The position numbers were made by a program, and so were the translations under genes. Below the pieces are notes generated by a model, which made no database searches, was not told where the DNA came from, and worked only from the letters and a program-made list of their open reading frames with translations. Positions 7,494-13,735 of a stretch of 30,428 nucleotides of DNA are shown here, in pieces. Source of the stretch: Methanosarcinales archaeon (GTDB taxonomy: Archaea > Halobacteriota > Syntropharchaeia > Alkanophagales > Methanospirareceae); assembly GCA_025464345.1 (NCBI GenBank), contig JAODGP010000023.1, forward strand, positions 1 to 30,428. The letters are read 5' to 3'. Numbering within the stretch: the stretch's first letter is position 1; every line of letters starts with the position of its first letter.

Positions 7494-8243
7494 TTAAATA
7501 TATATCCACGCACACAGTCTCTTCTCCACGCATTCCAGTATAAGATACAGACATAGACCGAGCAACGCCATAGCCACCATCGAGGCATATAACGCGGGAT
7601 AATCCATCCTGCTCCACGCATACATGATCATGTAACCCAGCCCTTTCTCTGTGGCAAAGGATTCAACGAAGAAGAGCACTGCGATTGATGTTCCCACGCT
7701 TATTCGCATAGCCGTGAGTATCTTCGGCAGACACGCGGGTAATATAACATGCCTGTATATGTCTTTTGCGGTCGCACCCAGGGATAGCAGCGAGTATATG
7801 TAGTTCGTGCTCAGATTGCGTGCCGCGTCGCGCGTGGTCACCAGAATCTGGAAGAATACTATTATCGCTATCAGTACTATCTTAGAGAGATCACCGATAC
7901 CAAAGAGGAGAATGATCAGAGGCAGGAGCACTATATGCGGTATCGGGTACAGCAGATAAATAACCGGTGCAGTGTACTTATCAACCCGGTTGATGTAGCA
8001 TAGTAGACCGAGAGGCACGGCGAACGAGCCCGCAAGTGCGATACCGTATACGACCCTGAAGGTACTGATGAGTATATGATAGCCGAGATCAGCCCTGATA
8101 CCTGCTATGAATGCATAAAATACCGTCGGAGGCGCCGGCAGTTCCGGTGAAGCCAGCAGTAGCGATGCGAGATACCAGAGCGCTATCAATAGCAGTGCAG
8201 CGATTATATAGCTGGTGGGATGTTCTGCCTGACCTCGCGGCAT
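7494..8243 (-). CDS. ABC transporter permease, NitT/TauT (SsuC/TauC) type
   Basis: This 249-residue membrane protein of the BPD_transp_1 fold has an N-terminal membrane segment (about 11-32). Further hydrophobic spans lie at about 58-84, 92-114, 119-137, 182-206 and 217-237. The EAA loop that docks onto the ATPase is visible as LGATAKDIYRHVILPACLP (155-173), with the expected Gly156 and the I-x-LP ending. It forms an importer with the ATPase and lipoprotein genes just upstream on the minus strand. The start overlaps the ATPase gene by 40 bases, so a start further in cannot be excluded, but the first membrane span requires most of this N-terminus. Confidence 0.9.
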   Translation of the reverse strand: MPRGQAEHPTSYIIAALLLIALWYLASLLLASPELPAPPTVFYAFIAGIRADLGYHILISTFRVVYGIALAGSFAVPLGLLCYINRVDKYTAPVIYLLYPIPHIVLLPLIILLFGIGDLSKIVLIAIIVFFQILVTTRDAARNLSTNYIYSLLSLGATAKDIYRHVILPACLPKILTAMRISVGTSIAVLFFVESFATEKGLGYMIMYAWSRMDYPALYASMVAMALLGLCLYLILECVEKRLCAWIYI

Positions 8244-8926
8244 TTAGTGAAGAAAGCCTCCTTGCTTCTATAATTCTCGTCACCCACATTTAAATTCTCT
8301 ATTATCTTCGCCACATGACCCGGTCTGGGCGTGAGTACAATTATCACCTTACCGAGAAATACCGCCTCCTCTATGCTGTGGGTCACCAGTACCATTGTCA
8401 TCCCGTTATCCTTCCACAACTCGAGCAGGAAATTCTGCAGCGTTTCACGCGTCAGCGCATCAAGCGAGGATAACGGCTCGTCCATCAGCAATATCTTCGG
8501 TTTTAACGCCAGTGCCCTCGCAAATCCCACCCGCTGCTGCATACCCCCGGATAACTGCTTTGGATAGTGATTTGCGAAACTGCTCAGCCCCAGCTTATCC
8601 ATAAGAGATAGTGCTATCCTCCTTCGCTCGCTCTTCGGTATGCCACGTATCTGTAAGCCCAGAACGACATTCTCATAGACGGTCTTCCACGGGAATAGCC
8701 CGTAATCCTGCAGTATCAATGCCACTTCCCGTGGCTCTGCACCGAGCTGTACCCTGCCCCCTGTTGGCTTCAGAATACCAGCCAGGATGAACAGGAGGGT
8801 GGACTTACCACAGCCAGAGGGACCGATGATCGAGCAACTCGCACCGGCGGGTATCACAAAATTGACATCACGTAATGCCTCTGTGCCATCCGGATATACC
8901 ATGCTCAGCTTCTTCGCTTCTATCAT
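8204..8926 (-). CDS. ABC transporter ATP-binding protein, NitT/TauT (SsuB/TauB) type
   Basis: This 240-residue cytoplasmic ATPase powers the importer. It has Walker A GPSGCGKST (35-43), the Q loop with Q73 in ILQDYGLFPWKTV, signature LSGGMQQR (125-132), Walker B ILLMDEP (145-151), D loop SSLD (153-156) and switch His183. The sequence DYGLFPW after the Q loop and the ITHSIEEA-type end are typical of the nitrate/sulfonate/taurine subfamily. No regulatory C-terminal domain is present. The gene lies 12 bases after the substrate-binding protein gene and overlaps the permease gene. The transported substrate is not evident from sequence. Confidence 0.94.
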   Translation of the reverse strand: MIEAKKLSMVYPDGTEALRDVNFVIPAGASCSIIGPSGCGKSTLLFILAGILKPTGGRVQLGAEPREVALILQDYGLFPWKTVYENVVLGLQIRGIPKSERRRIALSLMDKLGLSSFANHYPKQLSGGMQQRVGFARALALKPKILLMDEPLSSLDALTRETLQNFLLELWKDNGMTMVLVTHSIEEAVFLGKVIIVLTPRPGHVAKIIENLNVGDENYRSKEAFFTKCREVRQNIPPAI

Positions 8927-8938
8927 TCACCCCACAGC

Positions 8939-9862
8939 TCACCCGCTCCAGACAGTATCTTCATACGAGACCGGGTTCTGGACCATATTCTTGCTCCGCA
9001 TCCATTGGATAACCGAATCAAAATCCGCCTCCGGATAGGGCTGCGGCTGCATATACGTAGCCATCTTATAGCCCGGTGCTATCTGCGCGGGCATGTGCGT
9101 CTTCTCCACAAGTAGCGCGCGGTACTTCTCGGGATCCGCATTTATACGCCGTACTGCATCACCGTATGCCTCCAAAAACTTATGCACCGCCTCAGGATTC
9201 GCATCTACGAAATCGCCACGGAATACTATCACGGTCTGCGATATCGTCCGGTTTTCGAGCATAGAATCTGAGATCACCAGTTTAGCACCACTGAAAAGTG
9301 CATAACTCGCCAGCGGCTCGGGTAGCGTAGCAGCGTCTATCTCACCGCTCAGCAGCATCTGCATACGCAATGGCACCTTCTTCACCTCCACCTTCTCCAC
9401 CGGCGTGGCTCCTATCAAAGCATCAGTTATGTATTCTATGATGGTATTGCTGGAGATGCCTATCTTCTTGCCGTTCAGGTCGCTGACCGAGGTTATGCTG
9501 GAACGAGGCGATGCGAGTATGGCGAACCGCATCTTATCCGGCGTCTCCTGCAGCTCAAGCGATACTATACGGATGTCATAGCCTGCGTTTCGTAACAGAA
9601 TCACACCCACAGGATCGTTCTCCGCAGCTACTATCTCGCCCGCCGTCAGCGCACTATCGCGTTCCATAGCGCTCTGAAACGGTACTATCTCAACATTCAG
9701 CCCATAACTGCTGAATATCCCATCCTGTGCGGCGACGTAATAAGGCAAAGTCGCTTCGTCCGGCATCAGTCCTACCTTTATAGCTCCTGTCTCGTGTTTC
9801 GTTACACAGCCACAGCACACCAGAGCCACCACAACCAGCGCAATGAATATCTCCTTACGCAT
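8939..9862 (-). CDS. ABC transporter substrate-binding lipoprotein, NitT/TauT (SsuA/ThiY-like) family
   Basis: This periplasmic-binding-type protein is anchored outside the membrane. The chosen ATG gives MRKEIF, a hydrophobic stretch and a CCGC lipobox-like end at about residues 20-23, so a lipid-modified cysteine is likely. The mature part starts with IKVGLMPDEATLPYYVAAQDGIF, the typical NMT1/NitT opening for binding small anionic or nitrogen/sulfur compounds. Motifs LNGKKIGIS and EIDAATLPEPLA follow. A GTG 54 bases upstream is also open but lies beyond a TATA element, so it was not used. Substrate remains unknown: sulfonate, nitrate-like anions, pyrimidine vitamin precursors and others are all possible in this family. 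Confidence 0.88.
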   Translation of the reverse strand: MRKEIFIALVVVALVCCGCVTKHETGAIKVGLMPDEATLPYYVAAQDGIFSSYGLNVEIVPFQSAMERDSALTAGEIVAAENDPVGVILLRNAGYDIRIVSLELQETPDKMRFAILASPRSSITSVSDLNGKKIGISSNTIIEYITDALIGATPVEKVEVKKVPLRMQMLLSGEIDAATLPEPLASYALFSGAKLVISDSMLENRTISQTVIVFRGDFVDANPEAVHKFLEAYGDAVRRINADPEKYRALLVEKTHMPAQIAPGYKMATYMQPQPYPEADFDSVIQWMRSKNMVQNPVSYEDTVWSG

Positions 9863-9884
9863 GGTTGCCTTTTCATGATCAGCT

Positions 9885-9893
9885 AATTTAAAT
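9885..9893 (-). promoter_or_regulatory. TATA-like element before the ABC importer operon
   Basis: On the minus strand ATTTAAATT is centred about 27 bases before the ATG at 9862, the spacing expected for a leaderless archaeal transcript. It lies inside the longer GTG-started reading frame, which argues for the ATG start. It implies that the importer can be transcribed independently of moaC. Confidence 0.5.
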
Positions 9894-9933
9894 CTGTTCT
9901 TTACTGTACTCCACACCCTTATTTATGAATATA

Positions 9934-10377
9934 TCACGATATGCGCTTCTTCTCTTTCTTCTCAACCACGATCCGCTCTATGCAGGTATATGGATAATTA
10001 CCGGTCTCGTCCTTCTCCTCTGATTTCACCATATCCCAGATGGTAAGCAGAGCCACAGATAGACCATGCAGTGCATCCATCTCCACACCGGTCTTACCGA
10101 CCGACTTGACCGTCACTCTCGCATTTATTACACACTCGCCCACCCGGAATTCAACATCTACCGAGTCTATATTCACGGGATGGCACAATGGAATCGCTTC
10201 TGGCGTCCTCTTAACTGCGAGAATCGCCGCTATCCGGGCACAGGCGAATACATCTCCCTTCTTTATCTCGCCCCTCTTCACCTTCTCGAGCGTACGGGCG
10301 CTCAATTTAATACTGCCCGATGCCACCGCCGTTCTCACCATTGCCTCTTTTCCACTTATATCCACCATGCGTGCCAT
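9934..10377 (-). CDS. moaC: Cyclic pyranopterin monophosphate synthase (MoaC)
   Basis: MoaC rearranges the MoaA product 3',8-cyclo-GTP into cyclic pyranopterin monophosphate, an early intermediate of the molybdenum/tungsten pterin cofactor. The core motifs are all present: MVDISGKE at the N-terminus, ARIAAILAVKRTPEAIPLCH, then VGKTGVEMDALHGLSVAL and DMVKSEEKD near the C-terminus, with the catalytic lysines. The frame is open upstream to a TTG at 10419. The ATG at 10377 was chosen because MoaC proteins begin shortly before this motif and a TTTTAAAC TATA element lies about 20 bases upstream. moaA is not in the window. Tungsten/molybdenum enzymes such as formylmethanofuran dehydrogenase would use the cofactor. 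Confidence 0.94.
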   Translation of the reverse strand: MARMVDISGKEAMVRTAVASGSIKLSARTLEKVKRGEIKKGDVFACARIAAILAVKRTPEAIPLCHPVNIDSVDVEFRVGECVINARVTVKSVGKTGVEMDALHGLSVALLTIWDMVKSEEKDETGNYPYTCIERIVVEKKEKKRIS

Positions 10378-10459
10378 CTCTAATGGATGTATGTTTAAAA
10401 CATAAGAGCATAGAATCAATGATTTGTTTTAATATGTCCATAGAAAGTGGGTATTTACG
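10378..10459. promoter_or_regulatory. Divergent promoters of moaC and uppP
   Basis: The 82-base spacer carries a minus-strand TTTTAAAC element (about 10393-10400) in front of moaC and a plus-strand TTTTAATAT element (10427-10435) about 27 bases before the uppP ATG. No Shine-Dalgarno sites stand out, which is consistent with leaderless transcripts in both directions. Confidence 0.45.
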
Positions 10460-11257
10460 ATGAACCCAATCCAGTCAGCCCTTTTAGGTATGCTCCAGGG
10501 GATTACGGAATGGCTCCCGATAAGCAGCCAGGGGCAGACAGCGCTTGTTATGCTGAATTTTATGCAGATAGATGCGGAGCACGCTATATCAGTTGCTGTT
10601 TTCCTTCATACAGGAACAATGCTTGCGGTTCTTATCAGATTCAGAAAAGATTTCGTCTCAATGCTGAACCGTGAGTCAAAACTGTTAAGGCATATCGTGG
10701 TTGCGACGGTATCAACTGCGATCACAGCAGTGCCCCTTCTCTTTCTCCTTCTGTTTTCCATCGAAAACCTCTTTGAAAAAGGAGCGATTACCACTCTTTT
10801 AACGGGTGCAATAGGTATTATGCTAATATTAACAGGGCTAATACTCGGAGTACAAAAGCGAGCAGGCAACAGCGGCTATCGGTCTCTCGACGAGATAACG
10901 ACGCGGGATATGGTTTTTGCGGGGCTTGCACAGGGATTCTCTATTTTACCCGGTATATCCAGGTCGGGAACGACAATTACCATTCTGTTGATGAGCGGCA
11001 TCAGACAAGAACTCGCATTGAAGTTATCTTTTCTTATGAGCGTTCCCGCGGTGTTTGGTGCTATTGTGTTGTTTGAAGTCAGGGGAATATCAGCTATTGC
11101 AACGAGCGATGCCGCAATTATGGTGCTCTCATCTTTTATAGCTGGATATATAACGATGGATATTCTGCTAAGGTTTGCGAGGAGTGTGAATTTCTCGATT
11201 TTTTGTATTTCTTTAGGTGGTTTTACACTTCTGTTATCTTTACCTGTATTTGTATAG
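10460..11257 (+). CDS. uppP: Undecaprenyl-diphosphatase-like membrane protein (UppP/BacA family)
   Basis: This 265-residue integral membrane phosphatase is expected to hydrolyse long polyprenyl diphosphates and so recycle the lipid carrier. In archaea that would serve glycosylation or cell-surface polymer synthesis. The two signature regions are GMLQGITEWLPISSQGQ (10-26, with E17) and PGISRSGTT (164-172, with R168). The bacterial version of the first is SSSGH; SSxGQ variants occur in archaea. About seven or eight hydrophobic spans are visible between residues 1 and 265. It stands alone between divergent moaC and a convergent radical SAM gene. Its exact polyprenyl substrate in archaea is inferred from the family. 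Confidence 0.92.
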   Translation: MNPIQSALLGMLQGITEWLPISSQGQTALVMLNFMQIDAEHAISVAVFLHTGTMLAVLIRFRKDFVSMLNRESKLLRHIVVATVSTAITAVPLLFLLLFSIENLFEKGAITTLLTGAIGIMLILTGLILGVQKRAGNSGYRSLDEITTRDMVFAGLAQGFSILPGISRSGTTITILLMSGIRQELALKLSFLMSVPAVFGAIVLFEVRGISAIATSDAAIMVLSSFIAGYITMDILLRFARSVNFSIFCISLGGFTLLLSLPVFV

Positions 11258-11368
11258 AACACAAGATCTGCATATTCTCTTCTTTCTAAGAGACTGCATA
11301 AAGAAGTTGTACTTAAAGCTGCGAATTACGGCGTGTACATGCTTATAGAATAGCCGAGTCCATAGGGT
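11258..11368 (+). other. Intergenic spacer with a short open stretch in frame with uppP
   Basis: Between the stops of uppP and the convergent radical SAM gene there are 111 bases. After the uppP TAG stop the same frame stays open for 31 codons to another TAG at 11351-11353, ending KEVVLKAANYGVYMLIE. No start codon or ribosome-binding site supports a separate gene. It may be a decayed gene end or chance. Confidence 0.3.
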
Positions 11369-12397
11369 TCAATCCATTTCCTCGAAGAAGAACTCGTTGC
11401 ATAACGGGTCTTCAGCCAGATAATCGCCCGTGTGGAGATATGCACGCACACGACATCCACCGCACAGGTCTCTATTCCTGCATCGTGCGCATCTACCCTT
11501 CACCTTCCTCCCCCTCAGTGAGATGAACACTTCGGAATCGAGTATCTCACGAAGCCCCATATCCTTTACGTTGCCGGCTTTCACATCCAGCAGCGGGCAT
11601 GGTACAACATCGCCGTTCGGCTTGATTGAGAGCATACCAGTTGCGGCACGGCAGCCAGGCGGTTCAGAGAAGAAGAAATCAGGCACGAAAAGCCCCTCCT
11701 CCGCTTTCCTCTTCAGTATCACCCAGTATTGCGATGCCTGTGTGGTGCATATATCAATACTCTTTCCTAACCTGCGCTGTTCATCGTATAGCAGTAGCAG
11801 ATTACTTATGTATTCCTCTATCCCCAGTTCATCTGCGGGTATTCTCTCTTTGCCCCTGCCCAGTGCTATATAATGGAAGAACCTGCACTGTCTGGCACCC
11901 AGCTCCAGTGCGGTGTGGATTATCGCCGGGGTCTCTTCTTCGTTCTGCTTCATTATACAGGGATCAATAACGAGTTCCATACCCGCTTCTTTACACAATC
12001 GCGCAGCCCTCACCGCTTTATCGTATACTCCCGAGCCCCTGATCCTGTCATGTGTTGCCCGTCTTCCGTCAAGAGGGATGATGACCTCTTCAATACCCGC
12101 CTCTTTCATTCGCTTTACACGCCTGGCATTGAGCATTGTACCATTGGTTGCGAGCGTTAAACGTAAACCCATCTCATTTGCATATTCTATGAGCTTGAAT
12201 ATATCTTCCCGCATCAGTGGCTCTCCACCACCAAAAGTGATATTCGCATCAGATCCGAAGACAGAAGCTATTTCGTCTATGAGCTCATAAGCCTCCACTG
12301 TTGTGAGCTCGTCATCCAGCGGTGTACCCGCGATATAGTAGCAATGCAGGCAGCGGAGATTACAGGCACGCGTCACGTTCCAGTTGATACTGTACAT
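11369..12397 (-). CDS. Radical SAM/SPASM domain protein (AhbC/NirJ-like)
   Basis: The protein has about 342 residues. Numbering here is from the GTG at 12400, one codon before the chosen ATG. The radical SAM cluster motif is CNLRCLHC (C13, C17, C20), followed by GGGEP (57-61). The C-terminal SPASM region has seven cysteines (C250, C268, C304, C307, C313, C316, C334), enough for two auxiliary iron-sulfur clusters. The ending CGGCRVRAYLHTGDYLAEDPLC resembles the heme-pathway enzymes AhbC/AhbD and NirJ, as well as peptide-modifying SPASM proteins. No precursor peptide or heme gene is adjacent, so the substrate is open. A minus-strand GGATAAAG element about 25 bases upstream fits a leaderless start. 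Confidence 0.88.
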   Translation of the reverse strand: MYSINWNVTRACNLRCLHCYYIAGTPLDDELTTVEAYELIDEIASVFGSDANITFGGGEPLMREDIFKLIEYANEMGLRLTLATNGTMLNARRVKRMKEAGIEEVIIPLDGRRATHDRIRGSGVYDKAVRAARLCKEAGMELVIDPCIMKQNEEETPAIIHTALELGARQCRFFHYIALGRGKERIPADELGIEEYISNLLLLYDEQRRLGKSIDICTTQASQYWVILKRKAEEGLFVPDFFFSEPPGCRAATGMLSIKPNGDVVPCPLLDVKAGNVKDMGLREILDSEVFISLRGRKVKGRCARCRNRDLCGGCRVRAYLHTGDYLAEDPLCNEFFFEEMD

Positions 12398-12436
12398 CAC
12401 TACTATTTATCCGTAGCATGCCTTTATCCTTTTGAT
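12398..12436. promoter_or_regulatory. Compact divergent promoter (radical SAM gene / PUA gene)
   Basis: Only about 39 bases separate two divergent starts. On the plus strand CTATTTATCC (about 12404-12412) lies about 28 bases before the PUA ATG. On the minus strand GGATAAAGG (about 12420-12428) lies about 26 bases before the radical SAM start. The TATA elements are interleaved, so both messages are probably leaderless and compete for the same DNA. Confidence 0.45.
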
Positions 12437-12907
12437 ATGAACGGGGACTTAAGGCGAGTGCGAATCATTGCGGATTTCCAGTTTGGCACAGGTAGCGGTG
12501 AAGCACTCTTCCCGGACAGTGTCGAGTTTACACGCACAAGGAGCGGGCGAATAGCGCAGATAAAGGATAAGGGCAGGCGAATAGCGACGTTAAGGAGCTA
12601 TGATGGGTTACTCACACTCGGTATCGAGGGTGCTGAGCGTTTGCGGCGCTTCCTCGCGTATCCGCGTATGCGGGTCGTTATGAATGATACCGTCAGGGAA
12701 TTCATAATAGCGGGCGGCACCGCGTTCTGTAAACATGTTGTGGAAGTGGATCCAGGGATAAGGGCGTACGATGAGGTGATAGTGGTGGACGAACAGGATG
12801 AACTGCTGGCAACAGGCAGAGCGATGCTATCGCCGGAAGAGATCAAATCATTTGAACACGGTGTCGCAGTTAAAGTGAGATACGGCGCTGCTGCAACAAA
12901 AATTTAA
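12437..12907 (+). CDS. Stand-alone PUA-domain protein resembling the C-terminal part of archaeosine tRNA-guanine transglycosylase
   Basis: This 156-residue protein begins with MNGDLRRVRIIADFQFGTG and continues with EFTRTRSGRIAQI, IATLRSYDGLLTLG, RMRVVMND and EVDPGIRAYDEVIVVDEQDE. It ends with a PUA fold (LLATGRAML, then SFEHGVAVKVRYG). The order matches the C1-C2-PUA region that follows the catalytic domain in archaeosine transglycosylase and its paralogue ArcS, with no catalytic domain here. A role in binding tRNA, either as a partner of a split ArcTGT/ArcS or as an independent RNA-binding protein, is inferred. The frame is open 93 bases upstream, but this ATG is favoured by the TATA position and by the family start. 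Confidence 0.82.
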   Translation: MNGDLRRVRIIADFQFGTGSGEALFPDSVEFTRTRSGRIAQIKDKGRRIATLRSYDGLLTLGIEGAERLRRFLAYPRMRVVMNDTVREFIIAGGTAFCKHVVEVDPGIRAYDEVIVVDEQDELLATGRAMLSPEEIKSFEHGVAVKVRYGAAATKI

Positions 12908-12920
12908 GTTATGCTACCTG

Positions 12921-12930
12921 TTTATTATAC
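12921..12930 (+). promoter_or_regulatory. TATA-like element of pncC (and the downstream tRNA-Lys/RNAP operon)
   Basis: TTTATTATAC lies with its centre about 17-22 bases before the ATG at 12943, with no Shine-Dalgarno site. It is the last clear TATA before the tRNA-Lys and rpoH genes. Transcription of pncC may therefore run on into them. Confidence 0.4.
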
Positions 12931-12942
12931 AACCTGAATATC

Positions 12943-13419
12943 ATGGCAATCTGGGATGTATTGAGGGATAAGAGGCTCACCATCGCTACTGCAGAGTCAT
13001 GTACGGGTGGGCTGGTATCTCATTTAATAACAAACGTTCCGGGTAGTTCCGACTATTACAGGGGCGGTGTGGTCGCCTATGCAAATGATGTTAAGGAAGA
13101 GATACTGCATGTCCCGCGGGCGATAATAGAGGGCGAGGGCGCGGTGAGCGCCGCGTGTGCGCGAGCGATGGCGGCGGGTGTGCGCAAACTACTCCAGGCA
13201 GATATAGGTATTGCCACCACTGGCATTGCGGGACCCACAGGTGGTACACCCGATAAACCGGTTGGTTTGGTTTATATAGCATTGGCTACAAAAGATAACG
13301 TTTACCACGAACGGTATATCTTCCATGAAGATAGAGAGGGCAACAAGGCAGGAGCAGCGGATGCCGCACTCAGGATGCTGCGTAGATATGTATCGGGGGC
13401 TCGTAGCTCAGAAAGGTAG
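12943..13419 (+). CDS. pncC: Nicotinamide-nucleotide amidohydrolase (CinA C-terminal domain type, PncC)
   Basis: PncC deamidates nicotinamide mononucleotide to nicotinic acid mononucleotide in pyridine nucleotide recycling. The 158-residue protein is a single CinA C-terminal domain with TIATAESCTGGLVS (13-26), YYRGGVVAYANDVKEEIL, and the glycine-rich GIATTGIAGPTGGTPDKPVG. The competence-associated N-terminal MoeA-like domain of full CinA is absent, as in many prokaryotes. The stop codon lies inside the next tRNA: the last seven residues and the stop are encoded by the first 23 bases of mature tRNA-Lys on the same strand, so processing of the tRNA would cut the message before its stop. Confidence 0.93.
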   Translation: MAIWDVLRDKRLTIATAESCTGGLVSHLITNVPGSSDYYRGGVVAYANDVKEEILHVPRAIIEGEGAVSAACARAMAAGVRKLLQADIGIATTGIAGPTGGTPDKPVGLVYIALATKDNVYHERYIFHEDREGNKAGAADAALRMLRRYVSGARSSER

Positions 13420-13470
13420 AGCAGCGGGCTTTTAACCCGTCGGTCGCGGGTTCAAATCCCGTCGAGCCCG
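13397..13470 (+). tRNA. tRNA-Lys (anticodon TTT)
   Basis: The 74-base sequence forms a cloverleaf. Acceptor GGGCTCG pairs with CGAGCCC, with discriminator G. The D arm is GCTCAGAAAGGTAGAGC, the anticodon arm GCGGG-CTTTTAA-CCCGT gives TTT, and the T arm is GCGGG-TTCAAAT-CCCGT. No intron or CCA is encoded. It overlaps the end of pncC by 23 bases and sits 17 bases before rpoH, so it probably lies in a common transcript with the RNA polymerase operon or marks its 5' border. Confidence 0.95.
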
Positions 13471-13487
13471 TTATTTATAGAGAAGAG

Positions 13488-13727
13488 ATGAAGAAGAAGG
13501 TCTCGATACTCGAGCATGAACTGGTGCCCCTGCACGAGGTGATGACGGAGCAGGAAGTGACAGAACTTTTGAAGAGATATAAAATAAGAAAAGAGCAGTT
13601 ACCAAAGATAAAAATCAGTGATCCGGTGATAAAGGAGATAAAAGCGAAGGAGGGGGATGTGGTGAAGATAACGAGGAACAGCAGAACGGCTGAGAAGTTT
13701 TTATCCTACCGGCTGGTAACGAAGTAA
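13488..13727 (+). CDS. rpoH: DNA-directed RNA polymerase subunit H (Rpo5)
   Basis: This 79-residue subunit corresponds to the C-terminal domain of eukaryotic RPB5 and forms part of the lower jaw of RNA polymerase. Recognisable parts are HELVPLHEVMTEQEVTELL (10-28), LPKIKISDPV (38-47) and the end GDVVKITRNSRTAEKFLSYR. It opens the classic archaeal order rpoH-rpoB-rpoA'-rpoA''. It starts after GAGAAGAG rather than a canonical Shine-Dalgarno site. The 15 bases ending in its ATG are identical to those before rps12. The end is followed after eight bases by rpoB. Confidence 0.97.
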   Translation: MKKKVSILEHELVPLHEVMTEQEVTELLKRYKIRKEQLPKIKISDPVIKEIKAKEGDVVKITRNSRTAEKFLSYRLVTK

Positions 13728-13733
13728 AGGAGG
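13726..13733 (+). promoter_or_regulatory. Strong Shine-Dalgarno site for rpoB
   Basis: AAAGGAGG overlaps the rpoH stop codon. It is only two bases from the ATG at 13736 but eight bases from a second in-frame ATG at 13742. The second ATG has the better spacing, so RpoB may start as MLDRSV rather than MNMLDRSV. Confidence 0.6.
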
Positions 13734-13735
13734 AG

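Noticed and set aside
9863..9916. Upstream GTG start extending the substrate-binding lipoprotein by 18 residues
   Set aside because: The extension would place charged residues before the signal peptide, and a TATA element lies within it at the right distance for the ATG at 9862.
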